Positions 7,486-13,881 are shown, numbered from the stretch's first letter. The stretch: 15,520 nt of DNA from Alphaproteobacteria bacterium (GCA_018895795.1 JAHINZ010000052.1:1-15520), one strand, 5' to 3'. The notes: a model not told the origin generated them from the sequence alone. Made by a program: numbers and translations.

Positions 7486-7884
7486 GGCCGGCCAACCCTG
7501 AGTTCGCGGGCTGTTTTGGCGGCTCCATGAAGCGGGCCAAAATCCCATCCAGCACGACGTCGATGGGACCTCCGGCTCGGGTGTGAGCGGGATGATCTCT
7601 ATCTTTTCGACCAGACCGCGACCGGCGTCGATCAGTTCCCGTCGGGCTCGGGTCGGGCATGTCGTGATCTGGTCCAACGTTTCCGGTAGGCGCTTGACCC
7701 TTGCAGGGTAACGCTTGGGAGCGCCGGGATGAAGGGTGATGACAGGCCGCTCTTCGTCCAACGCCTTGAGGCGAGCTTTCATCGCTTCGTTGCCTGCGCT
7801 CTCAACAATTGCATCAACAATACGCACGATGCCACGCTTGACCTCCCCCAAGCGAGCGGCTGCGCCTGACTTTTGCTGCCGCAC
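7442..7884 (-). pseudogene. Truncated, frameshifted serine-recombinase C-terminus
   Basis: On the minus strand, residues such as VKRGIVRIVDAIVESAGNE, MKARLKALDEERP, ITLHPGAPKRY and RRELIDAGRGLVEKIEIIPL match the C-terminal coiled region of large serine recombinases of alphaproteobacterial mobile elements. The catalytic resolvase domain and zinc ribbon are absent, so this is the tail only. Near 7572 the frame breaks. Adding one G to GAGGTCCC restores PEGGPIDVVLDGILARFM in the next frame, so a single-base deletion is likely. The restored frame runs antisense into the tRNA, reading GGGIEPPTCGL, and stops inside the anticodon loop at 7442-7444. That ending is a known mark of integrases abutting tRNA genes. 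The element is therefore no longer self-mobile. Confidence 0.7.
7474..7487 (+). repeat. Putative attL: tRNA 3' end, one copy of a direct repeat
   Basis: CTCCAACCACCAGG here is identical to 8990-9003. One mismatch (C versus G) follows, then CGGC matches again, giving 18 of 19 positions. It covers the last T-stem base, the acceptor 3' strand, the discriminator and CCA. Such a repeat of a tRNA 3' end is what integration of a mobile element leaves behind. Confidence 0.6.
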
Positions 7885-8058
7885 GGTTCGGCTCTGGGCC
7901 CCAGCGCCCGTTCGGTCCGGCGGGTACGGTAATCTGTCGCATGGTTACTTCAGTCTTTACCTGCAAATACTGAACTTACTGAAGTTCGCTTTTTCAATAG
8001 CGGCTCGCCCGGCAGCGACGCCGATACTCAGCCACGGCGTCGTGAGGCAATAGATCCA
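7885..8058 (+). other. AT-richer leader of the sulfotransferase with alternative hairpins
   Basis: This stretch sits between the recombinase remnant and the sulfotransferase. Bases 7941-8000 hold only 21 G or C in 60, far below the rest of the window. ACTTCAGT (7947-7954) can pair with ACTGAAGT (7978-7985), while GAACTT-ACTG-AAGTTC (7972-7987) forms a competing compact hairpin followed by TTTTT (7990-7994). This could be a terminator, an operator or an attenuator. I see no confident promoter boxes and no gene. Confidence 0.4.
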
Positions 8059-8808
8059 ATGCCCCATCGGATTTTCTTTTTTCACAACCCCAAGGCGGGC
8101 GGAACATCCGCTGTCGATGCCCTCAGCGCTCTATTTCCGCGCGAGCGTCGCTGCCCGCGTATCGAGAATGATGCTGCCGAGCACAGGCTTCGCGGCGGCA
8201 ACTACGAGACGTTTCGGGGCTACGAATTCTATGCTGGTCACTACGGTTTTGAGATCTATCGCGCGGTAGGCGAGTTTATCCCTGCGGTCACAAATCTTCG
8301 ATGGCCCGTTGATCGCATCGTGTCGCTATACCGGTACTTTCGGCACATGGTGGACATCAGCGATGCCGAGGCCAAAGATCCCAGGTTCCTCGCCGTTGTT
8401 CTAGCCAAGCGGCTATCGCTGGACGACTTCGTGACTTGCGATGAACCGGCGGTGCGCCTTCACACGTGCGACCATCACTTCCGGCAGTTAACCGGGTCGG
8501 GTTGGTCGAGCGAAACCACGCGGACATTGAACGACGCGCGCGGCCTGATCGCGCGCATGGTTTGGTTCTACATTTGCGAGCAACCAGATGAGTCCATGGC
8601 CTGGGCGAGCTCAGTATTTTCTGGACGCCTGACGGAGCTGCCCCGCCTCAATGTCACGCGCCCTGCTCAGCTAGGCGAAGATCTGTTGGGGAGGGCCGCT
8701 GATCGTCGACTGATCCTACAAAATCAGAACGATATCGCGATCTACGACTACGCTCTTCAGCGCCTGTTCGCGGAGACTTCCTTCACGGCCCAGCAGCTGC
8801 GCGCCTGA
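8059..8808 (+). CDS. Sulfotransferase family 2-like, PAPS-dependent
   Basis: The protein has 249 residues from ATG at 8059, with a GAGG 11 nt upstream. FFFHNPKAGGTSAVDAL has the 5'-phosphosulfate-binding loop HNPKAGGTS (residues 9-17, K12 and T16). TNLRWPVDRIVSLYRYF (78-94) is the 3'-phosphate-binding segment, with R81, P83, R86 and S89 at the expected places. This is the Sulfotransfer_2 type, which moves sulfate from PAPS to carbohydrate hydroxyls. There is no signal peptide or membrane segment, so it should be cytosolic. G+C is lower than in neighbouring genes and codons such as CTA, TTT and ATA are used more freely, which suggests transfer. It lies inside the islet bounded by the tRNA and the direct repeat. 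The acceptor is unknown; a surface glycan is a reasonable guess. Confidence 0.85.
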   Translation: MPHRIFFFHNPKAGGTSAVDALSALFPRERRCPRIENDAAEHRLRGGNYETFRGYEFYAGHYGFEIYRAVGEFIPAVTNLRWPVDRIVSLYRYFRHMVDISDAEAKDPRFLAVVLAKRLSLDDFVTCDEPAVRLHTCDHHFRQLTGSGWSSETTRTLNDARGLIARMVWFYICEQPDESMAWASSVFSGRLTELPRLNVTRPAQLGEDLLGRAADRRLILQNQNDIAIYDYALQRLFAETSFTAQQLRA

Positions 8809-9189
8809 GTTTTGCCCTGTCGTCGGCGAGAAGCGAGCGAACGTGATCCAAAGGCGTTGGTGAGCGCCATCAGGGACCATCGCCGCCCCTCGGCTCCACT
8901 GTGTTGGCCATCGCGACAATCAACGGTCCAGTCTTGGAATCGCGTCCGTATGACGACTGGGACTATGGGCGGGTTGGCTATGGGGCGCACTCCAACCACC
9001 AGGGCGGCGCTCTCTTCTTCGTTGATCGTCGGCTGATCCAGCGTTCGCCGGAGAGTTGCCGGCCGAGGAAAGCGACGCATCCTCGGCCAGCGGGTATCGA
9101 CGGTGGGGACCTGCCGATGACCCGAAAATGGCGTGCGCCGGAGCGTTGGACAATCCCCTGGTCAATATGTCGCGGTCGCGCGGTCGCCC
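8809..9189. other. Gene-free stretch at the distal end of the islet
   Basis: These 381 bases lie between the sulfotransferase stop and the Lrp stop. Several short open frames exist on both strands, but none has a credible start, ribosome site or family resemblance. The supportable items are the second copy of the tRNA 3' end at 8990-9003 and a GAATC CcrM site at 8937-8941. No terminator with a U-run is visible for either flanking gene. It probably contains the junction between islet and chromosome backbone. Confidence 0.6.
8990..9003 (+). repeat. Putative attR: second copy of the tRNA 3' end
   Basis: CTCCAACCACCAGG repeats the tRNA 3' terminus (7474-7487) in the same orientation 1516 bp away. 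The upstream part of the tRNA is not present here, so it is a fragment rather than a second tRNA gene. It marks the probable far boundary of the islet. Confidence 0.55.
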
Positions 9190-9648
9190 CTAGCCCGCCA
9201 CCGGAAACACCCGCGTCTGCTTGACCACGCCATAGGCGAAGCTGGTGTCGATCGAGGCGATGCCCGGTATGGCGTGCAGCCGGCGGCGGATGAAGTCCTC
9301 ATAGGATTCCAGGCTCTCGACGATCACGCGCAGCAGATAGTCGTCGCCGCCGGCCAGCAGGAAACAGTCGAGGATCTGGTCGATCCGCGCCACCTGATCC
9401 TCGAAACCCTTGACCACATCCTGTCCGTGGCGATCCAGGCGCACGCGGATGAAGACGGTGATCGGCAGGCCGTAGGCCTTCTGGTCGACCAGGGCCGTAT
9501 AGCCGGTGATCACCCCCTCGGCCTCGAGGTTGCGCAGTCGCCGCAGGCACGGCGACGGCGACAGGTTCACCCGGTCGGCCAGGTCCTGATTGCTCAGTCG
9601 TCCCTCCTTTTGCAGCTCGCGGATGATCTGCCGGTCCTTGGCGTCCAT
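9190..9648 (-). CDS. Lrp/AsnC-family regulator, probably of the divergent methionine gamma-lyase
   Basis: The protein has 152 residues from ATG at 9648, with GAGGAG about 7 nt upstream. The N-terminus MDAKDRQIIRELQKEGRLSN leads into a winged helix-turn-helix (about residues 18-45) with LSPSPCLRRLRNLEAEGVI, very close to the family consensus. Residues about 65-145 form the RAM effector-binding domain, including GGDDYLLRV and the closing FAYGVVKQTR. Such proteins bind as octamers or dimers of dimers and respond to amino acids. The divergent neighbour across 112 nt is methionine gamma-lyase. In Pseudomonas putida the Lrp-type MdeR sits divergent from mdeA and activates it. By analogy this protein probably senses methionine or a product; that is inference. 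Confidence 0.93.
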   Translation of the reverse strand: MDAKDRQIIRELQKEGRLSNQDLADRVNLSPSPCLRRLRNLEAEGVITGYTALVDQKAYGLPITVFIRVRLDRHGQDVVKGFEDQVARIDQILDCFLLAGGDDYLLRVIVESLESYEDFIRRRLHAIPGIASIDTSFAYGVVKQTRVFPVAG

Positions 9649-9760
9649 GAGGGCTCCTCAGGGGTTGAATCTGCCAAAACTATTGCTCTGAATGGCAGGA
9701 TTGGCAATTTTCTACACGGCATCTGCCGTCAGTATCACTCCGAAACAGGGAGCGAGAACC
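9649..9760. promoter_or_regulatory. Shared Lrp/methionine gamma-lyase control region with nested inverted repeats
   Basis: This 112-nt divergent region has an AT-rich core at 9666-9713. CTGCCA (9671-9676) and TGGCAG (9693-9698) are inverted with a 16-nt spacer. TGCCAA (9672-9677) and TTGGCA (9701-9706) are inverted with a 23-nt spacer. ATTGC (9682-9686) and GCAAT (9704-9708) form a further pair. Lrp-family proteins bind several phased, loosely palindromic sites, so this is the natural operator. A GAATC CcrM site (9667-9671) overlaps the left arm. No -35/-10 pair stands out clearly. Confidence 0.5.
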
Positions 9761-10972
9761 ATGACAAGCGCGCTGGGCGGAGCTGGATTTTCGACGCGGG
9801 CGATCCATGGGGGCTATGATCCGGCCGACGAGCACGGCGCTCTGACACCCCCCGTCCACCTGACCTCGACCTTCGCCTTCGACAGCGCCGAGGCGGGCGG
9901 CGAGATGTTCGCCGGCACGCGGCCCGGACACTTCTATTCACGGATCTCCAACCCGACGACCGACCTTCTCGAACGCCGCATCGCGTCGCTGGAGGACGCC
10001 GAGGCCGGGGTCGCCACCGCCTCGGGCATGGGGGCGATCACGGCGGTGATGTGGAGCTTCCTGCAGTCCGGCGACGAGGTGATCACCGACCAGACCCTCT
10101 ATGGCTGCACCTTCGCCTTCATGCGCGACGGGCTTTCGCGGTTCGGGATCACCGTCACCCAGGTCGACATGACCGACCTGGACGCCCTGGCGGCGGCGGT
10201 CAGCGCGAAAACCCGGATCATCTATTTCGAGACGCCGGCCAATCCCAATATGCGTCTGGTCGACATCGCCGGGGCAGCCCAGGTGGCGCGCGCCTGCGGG
10301 GCCAAGCTGGTGGTCGACAATACCTACGCCACGCCGCTGCTGACCCGGCCCATCACCCTGGGCGCCGACATCGTGGTGCACTCGGCCACCAAGTATCTGG
10401 GCGGCCATGGCGACCTGATCGGCGGCGTCGCGGTCGGCGGCGTGGAGGACATGGCCCGCGTGCGCCTGACCGGCGTCAAGGACATGACGGGGGCGGTGAT
10501 GTCGCCGTTCACGGCCTTCCTGGTGCTGCGGGGCCTGAAGACCCTGACCTTGCGCATGCGCCAGCATTGCGCGTCGGCCGCCCGGATCGCCGCCTGGCTG
10601 GAAGCCCAGCCCTCGGTCATCCGTGTGTTCTATCCGGGCCTGGCCAGTTTCCCGCAGCGGGACCTGGCCCAGCGGCAGATGGCGCTGCCAGGCGGGATGA
10701 TGGCCTTTGAACTGGCGGGCGGCCATGCCGCCGGCGTGGCGATGATGAACCGCCTGACGATGATCCGTCGGGCCGTGTCGCTGGGCGACGCCGAGACCCT
10801 GATTCAGCATCCGGCCAGCATGACCCATTCGACCTATTCGCCCGAGGAACGCGCCGCCGCGGGGATCGGCGAAGGGCTGGTGCGGCTGTCGATCGGCCTG
10901 GAGGACGAGGCCGATATCCTGTCCGACCTGCTCGGCGCGCTCGAGCCGGCGGGCGCGCTGGCGGTCGCCTAG
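9761..10972 (+). CDS. megL: Methionine gamma-lyase (PLP enzyme)
   Basis: The protein has 403 residues from ATG at 9761, with GGGAG 8 nt upstream. An in-frame ATG at 9692 lies within the operator and is rejected. It cleaves L-methionine to methanethiol, ammonia and 2-oxobutanoate. It belongs to the Cys/Met-metabolism PLP family: YSRISNPTTDLLERRIASLE (59-78), SGMGAI (88-93), DNTYATP (186-192), and HSATKYLGGHGD with the Schiff-base lysine K211. Y114 and C116 in TLYGCTFAF match the numbering of the Pseudomonas putida enzyme, where C116 distinguishes gamma-lyases from cystathionine gamma-synthases. SLGDAETLIQHPASMTHS (790-type C-terminal substrate loop of the family) is intact. Length fits the family (about 398). 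With the Lrp neighbour it forms a methionine-catabolic locus. Activity on homocysteine or cystathionine cannot be excluded. Confidence 0.93.
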   Translation: MTSALGGAGFSTRAIHGGYDPADEHGALTPPVHLTSTFAFDSAEAGGEMFAGTRPGHFYSRISNPTTDLLERRIASLEDAEAGVATASGMGAITAVMWSFLQSGDEVITDQTLYGCTFAFMRDGLSRFGITVTQVDMTDLDALAAAVSAKTRIIYFETPANPNMRLVDIAGAAQVARACGAKLVVDNTYATPLLTRPITLGADIVVHSATKYLGGHGDLIGGVAVGGVEDMARVRLTGVKDMTGAVMSPFTAFLVLRGLKTLTLRMRQHCASAARIAAWLEAQPSVIRVFYPGLASFPQRDLAQRQMALPGGMMAFELAGGHAAGVAMMNRLTMIRRAVSLGDAETLIQHPASMTHSTYSPEERAAAGIGEGLVRLSIGLEDEADILSDLLGALEPAGALAVA

Positions 10973-11094
10973 AGCAAGGCAAAGCTTAACAGCCGCGCGC
11001 CGGGGCGCGAGACGGGGCCTTGTGTCGGCTACATGACAAAAGTCCCGTTGTTTCAGGTGGTTAATTGGGAAAATTGGTCCCCGAGGCGGATAAA
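10973..11094 (+). other. Intergenic leader of the PilZ gene
   Basis: These 122 nt hold a short G+C stem, CGCG around CCGGGG (near 10997-11012), without a U-run, and an AT-rich pocket near 11048-11076. The pocket has TTAA at 11061-11064 but no second TTAA at the spacing a CtrA box needs. GAGG at 11083-11086 is the ribosome site of the PilZ gene. No other feature is supported. Confidence 0.4.
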
Positions 11095-11496
11095 ATGAGC
11101 CGCTTGAACCGCCGATTAACCGCGCCATGCGTTGATAAGATCATGTCGAGGTACGCGTCAGGCGGAGAAGGTGATCGGCGAGGCGCGCCTCGCATCCCGA
11201 CCCACAGGTCGGGGAAGGTGCTGTGCGGCGCCTTTGCGTGGGACTGCGTGATCCGGGATGTCTCCGAAGGCGGCGTGCGGGTGCAGATGCTGGCCGGGGT
11301 GGCGCCGCCCGCCAAGGCGCAGCTTGTCGATCTGGCCGCCGGTCTGGCCCATGACGTTCAGCTGGCCTGGCAAAAGAACCGCGAGGTCGGCTTCAAGGTC
11401 CTCAAAACCCACGATTTGCGCGGCCTGACCCACGCTTCGGCCCGCACCGCCAAGAACATTTGGGTGGCGTCTCAGAGCCGGGCGTCGGCCGGCTGA
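11095..11496 (+). CDS. PilZ-domain protein, c-di-GMP-binding type
   Basis: The protein has 133 residues from ATG at 11095, chosen because GAGGCGGA lies 8 nt upstream. An internal ATG at 11143 would still include the whole domain, and a TTG at 11065 has no ribosome site. A single PilZ domain fills about residues 27-120. The RxxxR motif is R29-GAP-R33 and the DxSxxG motif is D55-VSEG-G60; together these are the residues that grip cyclic di-GMP, so binding is likely retained. There is no membrane segment, enzyme domain or signal peptide. Such stand-alone PilZ proteins act as adaptors in motility, surface attachment or envelope control. The gene is convergent with the XRE regulator, with a shared hairpin between them. 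Its target cannot be told from sequence. Confidence 0.88.
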   Translation: MSRLNRRLTAPCVDKIMSRYASGGEGDRRGAPRIPTHRSGKVLCGAFAWDCVIRDVSEGGVRVQMLAGVAPPAKAQLVDLAAGLAHDVQLAWQKNREVGFKVLKTHDLRGLTHASARTAKNIWVASQSRASAG

Positions 11497-11508
11497 GGCT
11501 CAAAATGC

Positions 11509-11542
11509 CGAAGACCTCGACGGTTCCCCATCGAGGTCTTCG
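11509..11542. terminator. Hairpin terminator between convergent PilZ and XRE genes
   Basis: CGAAGACCTCGA (11509-11520) pairs perfectly with TCGAGGTCTTCG (11531-11542) across a 10-nt loop, a 12-bp stem. It lies 12 nt after the PilZ stop and 21 nt after the XRE stop. In the minus direction GCATTTTG follows, a short U-run, so it suits the XRE gene best. In the plus direction no U-run follows. Confidence 0.75.
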
Positions 11543-11563
11543 CAAGGCGTCCAAAACGGGGTG

Positions 11564-11998
11564 TCAGGCGGCGTCGGCGCGAACGGATTCGTCGGCCATG
11601 GCCCGAACCAGGTCGAGAACTTGGCGGCGAACGCGACTGCGCCCGATGCGCGGGAAGACTTCGGCCAGTTCCAAACCTTCCGGCGTGGTCAGAAACTGCT
11701 GAACGACGCGCTCGGCGTGCAGTCCGACCTCATCGGCGTCAGAACCGGCCAGCGGATCGGCCAGACCATCGAAGAAGAATGAGACGGGCACCTGCAGGGT
11801 GCGGGCGATCTCGTACAGCTTCGACGCGCTGACGCGGTTGGCGCCACGCTCGTATTTCTGGACCTGCTGGAAGGTCAGGCCCAAGGAGTCGGCCAGTTGC
11901 TCCTGGCTTACGCCCAACAGTTTTCTGCGCATGCGAACGCGTCCGCCGACATGCAGGTCGACCGGATTGGGCCGCCGGCCTTCGGTTTCTTCGCCCAT
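11564..11998 (-). CDS. XRE-family transcriptional regulator (PhrR/PraR-like)
   Basis: The protein has 144 residues from ATG at 11998, with GGAGG 7 nt upstream. A Cro/CI-type helix-turn-helix spans about residues 17-75: VGGRVRMRRKLLGVSQEQLA, then LGLTFQQVQKYERGANRVSA and SKLYEIARTLQVPVSFFFDG. This is close to the PhrR/PraR group of alphaproteobacteria, which in rhizobia controls quorum sensing, attachment and stress genes. The C-terminal third (about 95-140) ends in a basic helix, FPRIGRSRVRRQVLDLVRAM, which may mediate oligomerisation. There is no ligand-binding domain. A strong hairpin lies 57-84 nt upstream of the start. Targets are unknown; attachment or biofilm control would fit the neighbouring PilZ gene but is speculation. 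Confidence 0.9.
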   Translation of the reverse strand: MGEETEGRRPNPVDLHVGGRVRMRRKLLGVSQEQLADSLGLTFQQVQKYERGANRVSASKLYEIARTLQVPVSFFFDGLADPLAGSDADEVGLHAERVVQQFLTTPEGLELAEVFPRIGRSRVRRQVLDLVRAMADESVRADAA

Positions 11999-12360
11999 GT
12001 TTTCGCCTCCAACAGTTGTTTGTCGAGAATGACACGACCTTTGGAAGGGCGAAAGACTGGCGCGGCATTAGGCCGCGCCAGTGGCGGTTTCGTACCCAAA
12101 ATGGGGACAAAACGGTGAAAGTGACTGATTTCAGGTGATTTTTAGCCGGAGCGGGTGCGCGGGGGCCACGTTGTCGTCCACTGCGGCCGACCTTGATTCG
12201 CCGGGCCAGGCGCCGTGCGCCGCAAGGGGCGAAAAGCGCCGCGCCGCGCCGCAGCGTTTGGCGGGTTCGATCTGTCGCCGGACCACCACGGGTCATTCTG
12301 CCGCCAGCCTCCGCTCGATCGCGGATCGGTGACTTCTGACTTGCCCCGCGTCGCCGCGCG
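11999..12360 (-). other. Gene-free gap between the CBS-pseudokinase and XRE genes
   Basis: These 362 nt contain the XRE ribosome site (GGAGG), the hairpin at 12056-12082 and an AT-rich block at about 12096-12143. That block is the best place for the XRE promoter if the hairpin is in the leader; the other option is the 57 nt between hairpin and start. TGATTT occurs twice in the block (12125, 12136). A GATTC CcrM site is at 12195-12199. The rest is very G+C-rich with only short shadow frames. Confidence 0.5.
12056..12082 (-). terminator. Strong hairpin upstream of the XRE gene
   Basis: ACTGGCGCGGC (12056-12066) pairs perfectly with GCCGCGCCAGT (12072-12082) around a 5-nt loop. Read on the minus strand it is followed by CTTTC, a poor U-run. 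It lies about 280 nt after the pseudokinase gene ends and 57 nt before the XRE start. It could end read-through from that gene or be part of the XRE leader. Confidence 0.45.
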
Positions 12361-13881
12361 TCAGGCGGCGGCTTCTTCCTTGGCGCCGCCCAGCAGGGCG
12401 TTGAGGACAATCGCCAGGCGTTCGGGTTTGATCGGCTTTTCCACCACGTCCTGCATGCCGGCCGCCAGATAGGTCTGGACGTCGGCCGGATCGGCGTTGG
12501 CGGTCAGGGCCACGATCGGCGTGGTCGCCAGGGCGCCGGGCATCTCGCGGATCGCGCGGCTGGCGGTGACGCCGTCCATGCGCGGCATCTTGATGTCCAT
12601 CAGGATCAGATCGAAGCGCCCGCTGCGCGCCATCTCCACGGCCTCCACGCCGTCCACAGCCTGTTCTGAGGTGCAGTCGAACATGTCGCACAGGGCTTCG
12701 GCGACCATGCGGTTGGTGGCGTTGTCGTCGACGATCAGGATATGGGCGGCCCGGGCGTCGACCATGGGTTCGGCGGCGGGGGCGGCGCCGATCAGGGCGG
12801 ACGGCGCCGTGAAGGCGAAGCGCACGGTAAGGCCGGCGCCGCGATTGGCCTCGGCCGTCACCGCGCCGTTCAGGTCGCGCATGATGCGGTGCGCCAGCGC
12901 CATGCTGACCCCCAGCGCCATTTCGGTGCGGTCCTCGAGACGCGCCGCGCCCAGGGGGCTGAACACGCGCTCCAGGCGGTTCGGGGCCGAGCTGCCGGCG
13001 TTGTCGCGAACGCTGCCGTCCAGACGCACGCCGTCGGCGTCGACGCGCGCTTGCAGGCAGGCCTCGATGACGCCGCGACCACTGGCCAGGGCGCTTTCGA
13101 TCAGAGCGTCGAACACCTGCAGCAGACGATGGCTATCGACCTCGACGCCGCATTCAGGGTCGCCGTTATAGGAGAAGAGAAGGGTGGAGCCGACCTCCGC
13201 GGCGCGGGCCGACCAGCGGGCTTCGACAGCGTCGGCCAAGTCACGCAGACGCACCGGCTCCGCGACCATCGACAGATGGCCCAAGGTGGAACGATGCAGA
13301 TCGATGGCGCGGCCCAGCATGACGCCCATGTCGCGGCTGGTCTCGCCGATCGCGCGGACGAAGGCGCTGGCGTCCGGCGTCAGGTGCTGGTGCTCCAGGC
13401 GTTCGGTGATCGCCAGGACGCCGTCCAGGTGGCTGGTGATGTCCGTGGCCATGCGCTCGACGAGGGCCATGGCGGCCTTGGCCTCGTGCTGCCGGCGGCG
13501 ATAGGAGGCGAGCAGGGACCCCAGGCCGCCCACGCCGACATACTGGCCATTGTCGTCTATGGCGACGAAGGACGTGCGGAAGAGCGGCTCCGCGCTCTGG
13601 GCGAGGACGTCGACGAAGGCGCTGAGGTCTTCCGAGACCGGGACCAGTCGAGGCCCGGCGTCCATGACCGCGCTGATCCGGCGATCCATCAGACTATCGC
13701 CGGCCACGGCCATCATGCCGGTCAGCACGTCGCGATAGACCAGACCGACAGGCGCGTCGCCGTCGACCACGGCGACGGACACCGCGTTGGGATCGGCCGT
13801 GAAGATCGCCATGACGTCCTGGCAGGACGTGTCCGGACCGACCGGTGGGCGGCGATCAATGAGACGAGATAGCGTTTCCAT
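12361..13881 (-). CDS. CBS-CBS / degenerate histidine kinase / receiver protein
   Basis: The protein has 506 residues from ATG at 13881; an in-frame GTG at 13926 would add 15 basic residues. There is no membrane segment. Residues about 5-125 form a pair of CBS domains (DTSCQDVMAIF, VSVAVVDGDAPVGLVYRDV, FVAIDDNGQYVGVGGLGSLL), a usual site for adenine nucleotides. Residues about 130-200 align with a HisKA helix pair, but the phospho-histidine position is T146 (MATDITSH where kinases have MSHEIRTP). Residues 210-357 follow the HATPase order, but the N-box asparagines are A259 and S263, DxGxG is D293-N-A-G-S, and the second glycine loop is degraded (ALGVS, 322-326). The receiver (379-498) is complete: D385, D386, D429, T460 and K482. 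It is thus probably a pseudokinase carrying an active receiver. Partner unknown. Confidence 0.88.
   Translation of the reverse strand: METLSRLIDRRPPVGPDTSCQDVMAIFTADPNAVSVAVVDGDAPVGLVYRDVLTGMMAVAGDSLMDRRISAVMDAGPRLVPVSEDLSAFVDVLAQSAEPLFRTSFVAIDDNGQYVGVGGLGSLLASYRRRQHEAKAAMALVERMATDITSHLDGVLAITERLEHQHLTPDASAFVRAIGETSRDMGVMLGRAIDLHRSTLGHLSMVAEPVRLRDLADAVEARWSARAAEVGSTLLFSYNGDPECGVEVDSHRLLQVFDALIESALASGRGVIEACLQARVDADGVRLDGSVRDNAGSSAPNRLERVFSPLGAARLEDRTEMALGVSMALAHRIMRDLNGAVTAEANRGAGLTVRFAFTAPSALIGAAPAAEPMVDARAAHILIVDDNATNRMVAEALCDMFDCTSEQAVDGVEAVEMARSGRFDLILMDIKMPRMDGVTASRAIREMPGALATTPIVALTANADPADVQTYLAAGMQDVVEKPIKPERLAIVLNALLGGAKEEAAA

Larger units (their letters stand above)
7488..9003. mobile_element. 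Remnant tRNA-integrated islet carrying a sulfotransferase
   Basis: A 1.5-kb unit is bounded by a direct repeat of the tRNA 3' end. A recombinase remnant sits immediately beside the tRNA, pointing at it, as in many integrative elements. The cargo is one sulfotransferase of lower G+C. The recombinase is truncated and frameshifted, so the unit looks fixed. The boundaries are inferred from the repeat; the far one is less certain. Confidence 0.55.

Noticed and set aside
8901..9224. Possible small gene in the islet's distal gap
   Set aside because: There is no ribosome site and no family resemblance. It crosses the att-like repeat and runs into the antisense of the Lrp gene.
9692..9760. Longer start for methionine gamma-lyase
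   Set aside because: It falls in the AT-rich operator region. The ATG at 9761 has a proper ribosome site, and its numbering puts Y114, C116 and K211 exactly as in the characterised enzyme.
11061..11076. Possible CtrA box upstream of the PilZ gene
   Set aside because: TTAA is followed after 7 nt by AATT rather than TTAA, so the paired motif is not met.
12742..13872. Plus-strand open frame of 376 codons opposite the CBS-pseudokinase gene
   Set aside because: It has no start context or recognisable motif, and the minus strand has clear CBS and receiver domains.
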